A DNA stretch of 46,995 bases, taken from positions 1 to 46,995 of the forward strand of contig JBJFDJ010000018.1 in the NCBI GenBank assembly GCA_051889975.1. Direction: 5' to 3'. This DNA comes from UBA9845 sp051889975. Its GTDB lineage: Bacteria > Bacillota > Clostridia > Christensenellales > UBA1242. Below are positions 33,196-41,186 of this stretch, in pieces. The notes beneath the pieces are model-generated. The model saw nothing but the letters and a program-made list of their open reading frames with translations, was not told where the DNA came from and did no database searches. A program made the translations under genes and the position numbers. Each line of letters opens with the position of its first letter. Position 1 is the stretch's first letter.

Positions 33196-33334
33196 TATAA
33201 TTTTTAACAAAAAAACCATAATGTATAAGTAAGGATATTTACATTTTTACCATTTTGTTTTTATCTTTGCAAAAATGACAAGTTGGTTTACTTGTTAAAC
33301 TAAAAAAGAGCTCTGATAACAGAGTTCTTTTTTT
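33196..33334 (+). other. Gene-free region with a possible small-RNA unit and terminator
   Basis: A TATAAT near 33196 is followed by about 130 nt without a reading frame, then ACAAGT/ACTTGT. A strong terminator follows: AAAAGAGCTCTG (33304-33315) with CAGAGTTCTTTT (33320-33331), whose one G-U pair is possible only on the plus strand. It could be a small RNA or the distant terminator of the fibre gene. The -35 is poor. Nothing else is visible in 33013-33485. Confidence 0.35.
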
Positions 33335-33485
33335 GTAATATTTTTTAGATTAACTTAAACATACAAACAATGTATAAAAATTTTTGCCTGTCAAGTGCAA
33401 AGCCTAACATCACAGCTTTTATGGTGCGTTATGTTTTCAAACTCCACAAGCTGTATAACTTGCAAGCAAAATCAATACATATTAA

Positions 33486-33929
33486 TTATATAATTTCAAC
33501 CACAACAGTTATTTTTGCAGTTACGCCAACAAATAGTTTGATGTCAACCATATATCTGCCAGCATACTTTATTGGGCTGTTAAATACAATTTGTTTTTTG
33601 CTGACATCATAGCCATCTTTTTTTAATTGGTCTGAAATTTCTGCACTTGTTAAACTGCCAAAAATTTTGCCGTTATCACCACCCTTGATGCCAAAGTGAA
33701 GTGTGACATCTTTAAGTTTTTGGGCAAGTTCTTGTGCCTTTTGTTTGTCTTGATTATAATGAAAATCTTTTGCTTGTTTTTGTTGTTGGTTTTCATTTAT
33801 GGCGCTGTTGCTTGCAACTTTTGCCTTGCCCGTTTTTAACAAAAAGTTTTGTGCAAAGCCTGCACTAACATCAACAATGTCGCCTTTTTTTCCTGTGCCT
33901 TTGATATCTTGTAATAAAATAACCTTCAT
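33486..33929 (-). CDS. rplI: 50S ribosomal protein L9
   Basis: 147 residues, the normal length. The N-terminal RNA-binding domain begins MKVILLQDIKGTGKKGD and contains the loop DVSAGFAQNFLLKTGKA. A long connecting helix rich in Lys and Gln follows, then a C-terminal domain with GKIFGSLTSAEISDQL. L9 binds domain V of 23S rRNA near the L1 stalk. The SD TAGGAGA lies 7-8 nt before the ATG. It often sits directly before dnaB in Firmicutes; here dnaB is about 5 kb away and on the same strand. Confidence 0.97.
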   Translation of the reverse strand: MKVILLQDIKGTGKKGDIVDVSAGFAQNFLLKTGKAKVASNSAINENQQQKQAKDFHYNQDKQKAQELAQKLKDVTLHFGIKGGDNGKIFGSLTSAEISDQLKKDGYDVSKKQIVFNSPIKYAGRYMVDIKLFVGVTAKITVVVEII

Positions 33930-34072
33930 AATTTTTCTCCTAAAATGATTTTAATATCTAACAAAGTATTTGTCAAGTTTTACACTAAAACAAAAAATAT
34001 ATAAAGTTTGCAAAAAATATTTTGCTTAAAAATTAAAAATTTGTAAACAATTATTTTAAGGAGTATATTTTT

Positions 34073-34393
34073 ATGGATTTAAGATGTAACAAAACAAACT
34101 GCAAGCACAACAAGTGCTATTGTTGCACAGCAACAGAAGTGCATATTGCAAAAAACACAGATTGCAGAACTTATGATAAAGACCCCGAAAAAACACCAGA
34201 CAAACTACAAGATGTAAGCCGAGATATGTTTGAAGTTGCGCCAGAAATTGCAGGTTACAAGCATGATAACAAAATGAATGTAAAGTGCAACGCAAAGTGT
34301 TTGTTTAACAAAAATGGCCTTTGCAATGCAAATGGCATAACAGTTTTAGAACACAAAAAAGATGGAATTTGTGGAACTTTTATTGAGGAATAA
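34073..34393 (+). CDS. DUF1540-type cysteine-rich protein, two modules
   Basis: This 106-residue protein has two copies of the DUF1540 pattern of clustered cysteines. The first is CNKTNCKHNKCYCC followed by TATEVHI. The second is CNAKCLFNKNGLC followed by NANGITVL. Between them is an acidic linker with DKDPEKTPDK. The family is presumed to bind a metal, but its role is unestablished. The ATG has AAGGAG about 10 nt upstream. It interrupts the usual continuation of the ribosomal operon, standing on the opposite strand after rplA. Confidence 0.8.
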   Translation: MDLRCNKTNCKHNKCYCCTATEVHIAKNTDCRTYDKDPEKTPDKLQDVSRDMFEVAPEIAGYKHDNKMNVKCNAKCLFNKNGLCNANGITVLEHKKDGICGTFIEE

Positions 34394-34438
34394 AATGCCA
34401 TTTTAACATATTTGTAAGTTTTTTATCATAAAAAATCA

Positions 34439-34505
34439 ACTTTTTTGGTTAAATCTGTTTGTTTGACCAAATTACTTTTTTGGTTGAATCAGTTTGTTTG
34501 ACCAA
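34439..34505. repeat. Two tandem 32-bp units, each a small hairpin
   Basis: Units at 34439-34470 and 34474-34505 (period 35) differ at two positions. Each begins with ACTTTTTTGG and contains TTGGT and ACCAA arms. On the minus strand each could terminate weakly or act as an operator. They lie 46 nt beyond the DUF1540 gene. Confidence 0.7.
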
Positions 34506-34595
34506 CCCGTTATCAATTAACTAATTTGATTTATATGATTTTTTACAAATTAAAAATGAGATAAACTAAAAAAATTTTACAATTATAAAAAAATT

Positions 34596-34620
34596 GCCAC
34601 GATAGTTTGTGGCTTTTTTT
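34596..34620 (+). terminator. Terminator downstream of the DUF1540 gene
   Basis: GCCAC (34596-34600) pairs with GTGGC (34609-34613), followed by seven T; a second GTGGC nearby offers an alternative pairing. The rest of 34394-34857 is AT-rich. Confidence 0.7.
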
Positions 34621-34826
34621 GTGGCAAATTTTCTTGTAGGGCAAAAACAACTGGAAGCAAAAACTGCAAATAAGATAAAAATAATTTTTAAAAAATTTTT
34701 TTATTTATCTTTTTATAATTTAGCACCAAAGTTTTGTTTTTTAACAACTATTCTTTTTTTGTGTTTTGCTTTAATTGGTTATTACAATAAATGAAGATTT
34801 GACAATTGTTGTTTTTGTTGTGCCAT

Positions 34827-34849
34827 AAAAAAACAAGGCATTTGCCTTG
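34827..34849 (-). terminator. Terminator of the rplKA operon
   Basis: CAAGGC (34834-34839) pairs with GCCTTG (34844-34849); on the minus strand it is followed by seven T. It lies only 8 nt after rplA, so rplJ and rplL are not part of this transcript. Confidence 0.85.
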
Positions 34850-34857
34850 CTTAAAAA

Positions 34858-35547
34858 TTAATTGTTTACTTTGTAAGTAAATCTGATACCTACACCCATT
34901 GTTGATGCAAGTGAAAGGCTTTTAAGGTAAGTGCCTTTTGCAGCTGCTGGTTTGCTTTTAACAATTGCGTCCATAACAGCAACAAGGTTTTGTTTAAGTT
35001 TTTCTGCACCAAAACTCTTTTTGCCAAGGATGACGTGAACAATGTTTGTTTTGTCCAAACGATATTCAACTTTACCTGCTTTAACATCATTGATAGCTTT
35101 TACAACATCTGTTGTAACTGTGCCACTTTTGATGTTTGGCATAAGACCTTTAGGTCCCAAAATTTTTGCAACACGACCAACAAAACCCATCATATCTGGA
35201 GTTGTGATGCATACATCAAAATCTGTCCAGTTGTTTTGAATTTTGCTAATCATTTCTTCGGCACCAACATAGTCTGCACCTGCTTTTTCGGCAAGGTCTG
35301 CTGCTGGTCCTTTTGCAATAACTAAAACTTTAACTGATTTACCAGTTCCATTTGGAAGCACAACTGTGCCTCTTACTTGTTGGTCAGCTTGTTTGCCATC
35401 TACACCAAGTTTTGCGTGAAGTTCGATTGTTTCATCAAATTTTGCTTTGCTTGTTTCAAGGACAAGTTCAAGTGCCTTATCAACATCATAAACTGCATTT
35501 TTATCAACTAATTTTGCAATTTCTGTGTATCTCTTTCCTTTTTTCAT
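34858..35547 (-). CDS. rplA: 50S ribosomal protein L1
   Basis: 229 residues, the usual length. It has the family phrases MKKGKRYTEIAKLVDKN, KFDETIELHAKLGVD and VRGTVVLPNGTGKSVKVLV, then LGPKGLMPN and GKVEYRLDK. L1 forms the mobile stalk beside the E site and also represses its own operon by binding the mRNA. It follows rplK at 45 nt with an SD of AGGAG, the standard order rplK-rplA. The operon ends here. In most Firmicutes rplJ-rplL-rpoB follow, so the cluster has been broken or rearranged. Confidence 0.97.
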   Translation of the reverse strand: MKKGKRYTEIAKLVDKNAVYDVDKALELVLETSKAKFDETIELHAKLGVDGKQADQQVRGTVVLPNGTGKSVKVLVIAKGPAADLAEKAGADYVGAEEMISKIQNNWTDFDVCITTPDMMGFVGRVAKILGPKGLMPNIKSGTVTTDVVKAINDVKAGKVEYRLDKTNIVHVILGKKSFGAEKLKQNLVAVMDAIVKSKPAAAKGTYLKSLSLASTMGVGIRFTYKVNN

Positions 35548-35592
35548 AATTCCTCCTGTGGTTGTAGCGAATAACCTTTGTTATTCTTCCAC

Positions 35593-36018
35593 TTAATCTT
35601 CTACTGTTACGCCCATGCTTCTTGCAGAGCCAGCAATCATACTCATTGCAGTTTCAACGCTAGATGCATTTAAATCTTTCATTTTGAGTTCTGCAATTTC
35701 TCTTATTTGTGCTTTTGTTATCTTTGCAACTTTTGTTTTGTTTGGTGCACCACTACCTTTTTCTAAGCCACAAGCTTTTTTAATTAAAACTGCAGCAGGT
35801 GGTGTTTTTGTAACAAAACTGAATGTTCTGTCTTCATAAGCTGTTACAATAACAGGAATGATCAAACCTACTTGGTCTTTTGTTGCTTCATTAAATTGTT
35901 TTAAGAAGTCCATTGTAGGAATGCCATGAGGTCCAAGAGCTGAACCAACGCTTTGTCCTGGAACTGCTTTGCCACCAGGTAATTGCAATTTGATAACTGC
36001 CTTTACTTTTTTTGCCAT
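35593..36018 (-). CDS. rplK: 50S ribosomal protein L11
   Basis: 141 residues from the ATG at 36018, which has AGGAGG 5-6 nt upstream and gives the family N-terminus MAKKVKAVIKLQLPGGKA. Motifs include GPALGPHGI-like GSALGPHGIPTMDF, PVIVTAYEDRTFSFVTKTPPAA and the C-terminal RNA-binding RSMGVTVED. L11 binds the GTPase-associated centre of 23S rRNA. A longer reading from further upstream would run into the L1-type leader and is rejected. Translation of rplK and rplA is probably controlled by the leader at 36051-36092. Confidence 0.97.
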   Translation of the reverse strand: MAKKVKAVIKLQLPGGKAVPGQSVGSALGPHGIPTMDFLKQFNEATKDQVGLIIPVIVTAYEDRTFSFVTKTPPAAVLIKKACGLEKGSGAPNKTKVAKITKAQIREIAELKMKDLNASSVETAMSMIAGSARSMGVTVED

Positions 36019-36050
36019 TTTTTCCTCCTGCCCTAAAAATAGAGCAATTT

Positions 36051-36092
36051 GTGGTTCATTTGAAGTGCATAACAAATTTACACTTCTCCCAC
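36051..36092 (-). promoter_or_regulatory. Likely L1-binding autoregulatory leader of rplK-rplA
   Basis: On the minus strand, GTGG (36089-36092) pairs with CCAC (36051-36054). After it comes GAG, then a hairpin closed by GAAGTG/CACTTC, then AAATGAA. The 5' GTGGGAG followed by a stem and 3' TGAA-CCAC matches the shape and the conserved bases of the L1 site in 23S rRNA helix 76-77. It lies 33 nt before the ATG of rplK. No software support was available. Confidence 0.6.
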
Positions 36093-36133
36093 TTATATAT
36101 TAAATAGATAAAAAATATCTAATCAATATCAAA

Positions 36134-36664
36134 TTAATTTACTTTTCTTACTTGATCCAAATTGACATCAATTGGTGTTTCTCTGCCAAACATTTCAACC
36201 ATAACTTTAACTTTGCCAAGTTGCTTGTCAATTTCAACAACTGTTCCAACAACTTTGTCAAAAGGACCTTCTATGATTTCAACTTTATCCATTGGTTGCA
36301 AACTTTCATCTGCCGAGTTAACTTCAAGTCTCATTGCAAGTATTTCGTCATCTCTAAGTTCAAGTGGTCTACCTTTTGGGCCAACAAAACCAGTGATACC
36401 TCTTGTGCCAACAATTCTGTGCCAAATGTCATCGCCATAAATCATTTTAACCATTAAGTATGTTGGCATAACTTTTTGTTTAACAACAACTTTTTTGCCG
36501 TCTGCCTTTTCTTGAATAACTTCTTCTTCTGGACAAACAATATCAAAAACTCTGTCTTGCAAACCGTTTTTTTCTACAACTCTTTGCAAGTTGATTTTTG
36601 CAACATTTTCGTATCCGGGATTTGTATGCAAAACATACCATTTTGGTTTGTCATCTTTAACCAT
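36134..36664 (-). CDS. nusG: Transcription termination/antitermination factor NusG
   Basis: 176 residues. The N-terminal NGN domain starts KWYVLHTNPGYENVAKINL and includes VMPTYLMVKMIYGDD and TRGITGFVG. The C-terminal KOW domain has VEIIEGPFDKVVGTVVEID. NusG binds RNA polymerase and, in Firmicutes, promotes pausing. It lies in the standard secE-nusG-rplK order with 25 nt to secE. The start has TTGGAGAT 6-9 nt upstream. Confidence 0.97.
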   Translation of the reverse strand: MVKDDKPKWYVLHTNPGYENVAKINLQRVVEKNGLQDRVFDIVCPEEEVIQEKADGKKVVVKQKVMPTYLMVKMIYGDDIWHRIVGTRGITGFVGPKGRPLELRDDEILAMRLEVNSADESLQPMDKVEIIEGPFDKVVGTVVEIDKQLGKVKVMVEMFGRETPIDVNLDQVRKVN

Positions 36665-36689
36665 ATTAAAATCTCCAAAAATTATTTAA

Positions 36690-37025
36690 TTAGAACCACC
36701 AATTTGTTACAGTTCCACTAACCAACAATTGATATAACCAGCTTAAAACTCTATCAATCAAAAACAAAGCAAGTGTGCAAACCAAAACAATGCCCAAAAC
36801 AATTAAAGTGTTTTTAACAACTTCGCCAAAAGTTGGCCATGTAACTTTTTTAAGTTCACCAACACTTTCTTTTGCTATATTTTTTTTTGGTGCAACATTT
36901 TGTTTTTTTGTTTTTTTGTTTTTTTGCTCTTTTTTGCTGTTTTGTTTGCCAGCAACTTGGTTGTCAGTTAAAACCTTGTCTTCTGCAACTTGTGTATCTA
37001 CACTATTTTTATCAGGTTTTGCCAC
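36690..37025 (-). CDS. secE: Preprotein translocase subunit SecE
   Basis: 111 residues, longer than the 60-70 of most Firmicutes SecE because of a Lys/Asn/Gln-rich soluble N-terminal extension (about residues 1-48). The conserved part is VGELKKVTWPTFGEVVKNTLIVL, with the amphipathic helix and a single membrane helix. SecE clamps SecY in the translocon. It lies between rpmG and nusG on one transcript. The start has AGGAGG 8-9 nt upstream. Confidence 0.95.
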   Translation of the reverse strand: MAKPDKNSVDTQVAEDKVLTDNQVAGKQNSKKEQKNKKTKKQNVAPKKNIAKESVGELKKVTWPTFGEVVKNTLIVLGIVLVCTLALFLIDRVLSWLYQLLVSGTVTNWWF

Positions 37026-37064
37026 GATAAAATCCTCCTAATTTGCATGTAAGCTTTGTTGATG

Positions 37065-37214
37065 TTATTTTGCTTCTTTGTGATTAGTATGTTTTTTGCA
37101 GAATGGACAGAATTTTTTGAGTTCAATTCTTTCTGGGGTATTTTTTTTGTTTTTCATCATATCATAATTTCTTTGTTTGCATTCAGTACATTCAAGTGTA
37201 ATCTTTTCTCTCAT
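37065..37214 (-). CDS. rpmG: 50S ribosomal protein L33, zinc-binding form
   Basis: 49 residues starting MREKITLECTECKQRNYD and ending in THTNHKEAK-like sequence. CTEC and CPFC give a zinc site, so this is the cysteine-containing form that depends on zinc. The ATG has AGGAG 9 nt upstream. It is the first gene of rpmG-secE-nusG-rplK-rplA. The transcript probably starts at the promoter nested in the preceding terminator (37269-37297). Confidence 0.95.
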   Translation of the reverse strand: MREKITLECTECKQRNYDMMKNKKNTPERIELKKFCPFCKKHTNHKEAK

Positions 37215-37240
37215 GGATAAAATCTCCTATTTACTCTAAA

Positions 37241-37267
37241 AAATAGCACCTATAAAAGATGCTATTT
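37241..37267 (-). terminator. Terminator of the gene at 37316, overlapping the next promoter's start region
   Basis: AAATAGCA (37241-37248) pairs with TGCTATTT (37260-37267); on the minus strand six T follow. Only 17 nt remain before the rpmG SD. Confidence 0.8.
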
Positions 37268-37268
37268 C

Positions 37269-37297
37269 ATTTTAACATATAACTTTTTGTAAGTCAA
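37269..37297 (-). promoter_or_regulatory. Promoter of the rpmG-secE-nusG-rplKA operon, nested in a terminator
   Basis: TTGACT (37292-37297), a 17-nt spacer and TAAAAT (37269-37274) with a TG extension. The expected first base is about 37262, inside the 5' arm of the terminator hairpin. Confidence 0.65.
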
Positions 37298-37315
37298 CAA
37301 AAATTTAAAATTATT

Positions 37316-38599
37316 TTATTTAATCATTTCTTCTTCTAAATTTTGTTTTATTTGTTCGTTTTGATTGTTTGTTTTTGAGGCGACTTCCACCTTATCTTTT
37401 TTATCTACAAAGGCACCAACAAAAGTTTTTAAATTGCCTGAATGTATGGTCTTTTTAAGAGCATTTTTGTTTTGTTCAGCAGAAACTGCAGATTTATTTG
37501 CTGATGTTTTTTCTGTTTTGTTAAAGTTTGCTTGCTTTTCTTCTGCTTTAGGCGCAAACATTTTTGTGCTTGTGTCTGCTGTTTTGCTTTCGATTTTAAC
37601 TTCTTCTTTTTTTGAATTTTGATTGTTGTTTTGAATTTCCAATTGCCTTTTATTATTTGCAATCAGCACTGCCTCGGCGCCATAGATTTCGGCATTTACA
37701 ATTGCTTTGTCAACACTTGCAATTGTTTCGGCAAAAATTTTGGCACAGTCATTTTCTGCCTTGTTTAAAGATGCAACAAGTTTAACATCTTGCAGGATTT
37801 CTGGTTTGTTTTTTTCAATGACACTTTGCAAGAGTTCGTCCATTGTTTTGTAATAACCTTTCATTCCTTCTTTTACAAACCAACCATTAATTTTGTAACT
37901 TTGTTTTTCAAAGTCTTCCAAAACTTTTTTGCCTGCTGGAGATTTTGACAAAAGCTTTATTTTTTTGTTGAAATTGTTTTTGTAAATAACTTCAACTTTT
38001 TCTTCTAGCAAGTTCTTTCGCAATTCTTCGTATTTTTTTCTTGCAACAATCAAATCTATGTCTTCGTGTTTTTTTGCAACCAAACCAGAATCTTTTTTGC
38101 TTATTATATTAAATCTTTTTAACACATCAATCACAAAAGTATTTGTATCTGGTGCTGTGTAAAAATCAATTTGAACAGTGTTGGTGTTTGTGTAATAACC
38201 ATTTGCCTTGTCTATTGGTTCAAGCAATTCTAATATTGCAGTTGTTTTGCCTTTTGTTGGGTAATCTTTTACAATTTTAATTGCAAAATCAATTTTTCCA
38301 TAGCCTTCAATGTCATCTAAACTTTGGCAAAACATATTTGAACCAAAAGAATATTGATAAACTTTTGTTAAGCCAATGAGTTGCTGTAACATTTCTGCAT
38401 TTAATGTGTAAATGCCATTTTGGTTATAGTCGCCAAGCATTAAATTGTTGGCAACTTCAAGTTTTTGAACTTGCCTAAAATAATTTATTTCACTTTTGTT
38501 GTAAAGATATCCACCTTCAATATCTCTGCGAACATATCTTTCACTGTTATCATTGTTTGTTTCTTTAGCGCTTTGCAACTCTTTGTTTTCCAATTCCAT
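37316..38599 (-). CDS. Unknown 427-residue protein with disordered C-terminal tail
   Basis: I recognise no family. Residues to about 300 look folded: RYVRRDIEGGYLYNKSEINYF, then LMLGDYNQNGIYTLNAEMLQQL and GYYTNTNTVQIDFYTAPDTNTFVIDVLKRF. A helical part rich in Lys and Glu follows. From about 315 it is low-complexity and disordered (Lys, Gln, Asn, Ala, Glu), ending QNLEEEMIK. It has no signal peptide or membrane helix. The start at ATG 38599 is preferred over a GTG at 38608 because that GTG is part of the SD AAGGTGG. It has a TTGCAT-18-TATAAT promoter at 38618-38647. Confidence 0.7.
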   Translation of the reverse strand: MELENKELQSAKETNNDNSERYVRRDIEGGYLYNKSEINYFRQVQKLEVANNLMLGDYNQNGIYTLNAEMLQQLIGLTKVYQYSFGSNMFCQSLDDIEGYGKIDFAIKIVKDYPTKGKTTAILELLEPIDKANGYYTNTNTVQIDFYTAPDTNTFVIDVLKRFNIISKKDSGLVAKKHEDIDLIVARKKYEELRKNLLEEKVEVIYKNNFNKKIKLLSKSPAGKKVLEDFEKQSYKINGWFVKEGMKGYYKTMDELLQSVIEKNKPEILQDVKLVASLNKAENDCAKIFAETIASVDKAIVNAEIYGAEAVLIANNKRQLEIQNNNQNSKKEEVKIESKTADTSTKMFAPKAEEKQANFNKTEKTSANKSAVSAEQNKNALKKTIHSGNLKTFVGAFVDKKDKVEVASKTNNQNEQIKQNLEEEMIK

Positions 38600-38617
38600 A
38601 ACAACCACCTTTGATTA

Positions 38618-38647
38618 ATTATAACATAACTTTTTGATAATATGCAA
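38618..38647 (-). promoter_or_regulatory. Promoter of the unknown gene
   Basis: TTGCAT (38642-38647), an 18-nt spacer and TATAAT (38618-38623) preceded by TGT. It starts immediately after the T run of the dnaB terminator. Confidence 0.7.
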
Positions 38648-38674
38648 CAAAAAAAGCCACCTTTAAAAGTGACT
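38648..38674 (-). terminator. dnaB terminator
   Basis: On the minus strand AGTCAC pairs with GTGGCT (with one U-G pair, possible only on this strand), followed by seven T. Positions 38655-38674 plus the T run. Confidence 0.7.
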
Positions 38675-38812
38675 AATTTTTGATTTACATTTTACAAAAT
38701 ATATAAAGTTTTTTAATGAAAACTATTCATATCTTTTTATAACTGATGACATTATTTTGCTGGCATAATTTTACCACGCTTCAACTATAATTTGCTTGCA
38801 ATCAAAATTTTG

Positions 38813-40279
38813 TTATTTAAATATATCGTCTGCAAGTCCACTATCTGCCATTGGCACAATTTGGTCTGGAACTTGCACATCACTTTTATTTTTTCTTGCT
38901 TTTGAAGGAATTGTCTTTTCCAAACTCTGTGCTTCAGCATCAGCAGAAAGATTTGTAAATGTTGTGTTTTCACGATTGAATTTTAATTTAACAGTTCCAA
39001 TTCCACCATTGCGATGTTTTGCCACAATCAAGTCAACAATGCCAGGTTTTAAAGCGTTTTCATCAGTGTAGATATCTGGGTTATAAATGAACATAACAAT
39101 GTCGGCGTCTTGTTCTATTGCACCACTTTCTCTTAAATCGCTGAGCATTGGTCTGTGATCGGCACGACCTTCAACTGCTCTTGACAACTGACTTAACAAC
39201 AAAACAGGCACATTTAAATCTTTTGCCATAAGTTTGAGCGAACGGGTTATGTTGCTGACTTCTTGTTGTCTGTTTTCACCACTCTTGCCATTTTCGGCAC
39301 TCATCAACTGCGCGTAGTCAATCATAACAAGGTCAAGCCCTTTTGTGCGTTTGAGTTTTTGGCACTCGCTTTTTATTAAAGCAGGGTTTGTTAAAGAGTT
39401 GTCATCAACATAAATTTTGCTATCAACAATCAATTTTTTTGCTTGCCACAAGGCAGTCCAATCTTCACTTGACAAGTCGCCCTTTAAAGCTTTGCTCATG
39501 TCAACGCTTGCAACACTGCACAATGTTCTTTGAGCAAGTTGTTCTTTTGGCATTTCAAGTGAAAAAACTGCACATGTTGCGCCGTGATTTATTGCGCAAT
39601 TTGTAACCATATTCATTGACAAGCTTGTTTTTCCAACACCCGGACGAGCAGCAACCAACACAAGGTCACCACCATGCAAACCACCATTTAAAATGTTGTC
39701 AAGGGCATATAAATCAGTTTTTAAGCCAGTAACTGCTTCTGGGTCCTTGGCAATTGCTTCAAATTTTTTGTCAACAGCATTAACTGCTTCGGAAATATGC
39801 ACCAAACCACTGCTTGCTGATGTCACCAAATCTGTAAGGGCTTTTTCGGTGTATTCAACAATTGAGTTGCTTGTTTCACTTTTGTAGCCCATTTCTGCAA
39901 TTTTTTCTGCCATGGCAATTAACTTTCGCAGTTTGCTATCTTCTTGCACAATTTGTTGATAATGCTCATAATTGGCAGCAGTTGGCACAACATTTGTAAG
40001 TGAAGTTATGTAGTTAATTCCACCAACTTCGTTTAGTTTTTGTTTGCGCTCTAACTCGCTGACCAAAGTGACATAATCAATTGGCTGATTTTTGAGATTT
40101 AAGTCCTTCATAGCGTTAAAAATTATTTGATGAACAGGACTATAAAAATCTGTTTCTTGCAATTTGCCACAAAGTTCTGTTGCAACTGTGCCACTGATTA
40201 AAATACAACCCAAAACTGATTGTTCGGCTTCTACGCTATATGGTGTTTTTCGTGCCATTTGTCCATAAGTTGTTGACAT
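38813..40279 (-). CDS. dnaB: Replicative DNA helicase DnaB
   Basis: This hexameric 5'-3' helicase unwinds DNA at the fork. The 488 residues start with the N-terminal collar domain (TPYSVEAEQSVLGCILI) and a helical linker. The RecA-like ATPase domain has the Walker A motif ARPGVGKTS (211-219), the B motif LDLVMIDYAQLM, and LSQLSRAVEGRADHRPMLSDLR. The tail after about 445 is variable. The start has AAAGGGGA 6-9 nt upstream. It is downstream of the small membrane gene at 40528. No rplI is adjacent. Confidence 0.97.
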   Translation of the reverse strand: MSTTYGQMARKTPYSVEAEQSVLGCILISGTVATELCGKLQETDFYSPVHQIIFNAMKDLNLKNQPIDYVTLVSELERKQKLNEVGGINYITSLTNVVPTAANYEHYQQIVQEDSKLRKLIAMAEKIAEMGYKSETSNSIVEYTEKALTDLVTSASSGLVHISEAVNAVDKKFEAIAKDPEAVTGLKTDLYALDNILNGGLHGGDLVLVAARPGVGKTSLSMNMVTNCAINHGATCAVFSLEMPKEQLAQRTLCSVASVDMSKALKGDLSSEDWTALWQAKKLIVDSKIYVDDNSLTNPALIKSECQKLKRTKGLDLVMIDYAQLMSAENGKSGENRQQEVSNITRSLKLMAKDLNVPVLLLSQLSRAVEGRADHRPMLSDLRESGAIEQDADIVMFIYNPDIYTDENALKPGIVDLIVAKHRNGGIGTVKLKFNRENTTFTNLSADAEAQSLEKTIPSKARKNKSDVQVPDQIVPMADSGLADDIFK

Positions 40280-40527
40280 AATTTTTCCCCTTTGTCTTAT
40301 ATTTTTTTAACTAAAAATTATAATTTTGTTTTTTTTATAAACCCAAAAATTTTAACTTTGTTTTTTAATTTGCGTTTTTTGTTTTTGCTTTTATTTAAGT
40401 TTTTGTTTTTAAATTTTAAGATAATTTGTTAAATATTTTTGTTTGTAGTCTTTTGCTTGTTTTTTCTTCTGTTTTTTTGGCATTTTTGTTTTGAAAAATT
40501 AAGATTAAAAATCGTTATAAATAATAA

Positions 40528-40857
40528 TTATTTGCTGTTTTTGTTTGTGGTTTTTTGATTATTTTTATTTTGTTTTTTTGGGCGTTTTTCAGTTTTTTCG
40601 GCATCGGTTTGTTTGAAATAATCTTTGTCTTTAAGTTCTTGTTTTAACAACTCTCGCTTTTGCCTACGCTTAAAATGAATGAGTTCTTCAAGCGCAAAAA
40701 CACTGCCACCTATCACAATGAAAATAAAAGTAAGTATCCAGTCTTGCATTTTCTTTTCTAAAAAATATCCTATGACCAAAAAAATTGGAACACAGCAAAA
40801 AAAAGTTATAAAAAATCTTTTAAACAAACTTGCTATATCTTTTCTTGTCATAAACAC
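40528..40857 (-). CDS. Small two-helix membrane protein with basic tail
   Basis: 109 residues: two hydrophobic segments (about 14-33 and 40-57) joined by a short basic loop, then a long cytoplasmic tail rich in Lys, Gln and Asn (DAEKTEKRPKKQNKN). I recognise no family. The tail looks disordered. The start has GGGAAG 6-7 nt before it, and a promoter TTGTTT-17-TAAAAT at 40869-40897. The ATG at 40857 and the one two codons on are both possible. It precedes dnaB by 248 nt. Confidence 0.6.
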   Translation of the reverse strand: MFMTRKDIASLFKRFFITFFCCVPIFLVIGYFLEKKMQDWILTFIFIVIGGSVFALEELIHFKRRQKRELLKQELKDKDYFKQTDAEKTEKRPKKQNKNNQKTTNKNSK

Positions 40858-40868
40858 TTCCCATGTAA

Positions 40869-40897
40869 ATTTTACACTATCTTTAAAAATAAAACAA
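40869..40897 (-). promoter_or_regulatory. Promoter of the two-helix membrane gene
   Basis: TTGTTT (40892-40897), a 17-nt spacer and TAAAAT (40869-40874); the SD GGGAAG and the ATG at 40857 follow. Confidence 0.55.
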
Positions 40898-41186
40898 ATT
40901 TTTTTGCCAAAAACTGAATATTTTAGTTGGTAAAAATTACATAAGCATTTTATATCATTTAAAAAAAATTTTCAATACTATTTAAACGATTGATAAAATT
41001 ATTGATTTTTAAAATTAGTTTTTAAACTATTTTTATCTTTTGCACTCGATTTAAATTTTTATTATTTGCTTAATTAATAATCGTCAAACAAATTTGCAAT
41101 ATAAATGGCAAATTAATATATATTACTTCATTTTGTTGTATTTTAACATAATATTATTAAGTCTTTGTTGATTTTTGGGAATAAAA

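Noticed and set aside
34609..34794. 61-codon plus-strand frame starting MAFFVANF
   Set aside because: It begins inside a rho-independent terminator, has no SD, and is made of AT-driven Phe/Leu/Lys; more likely chance.
40400..40490. A 24-codon lysine-rich minus-strand frame (MPKKQKKKQ) in the dnaB leader
   Set aside because: No SD, A-rich sequence alone gives Lys/Gln codons, and nothing supports translation.
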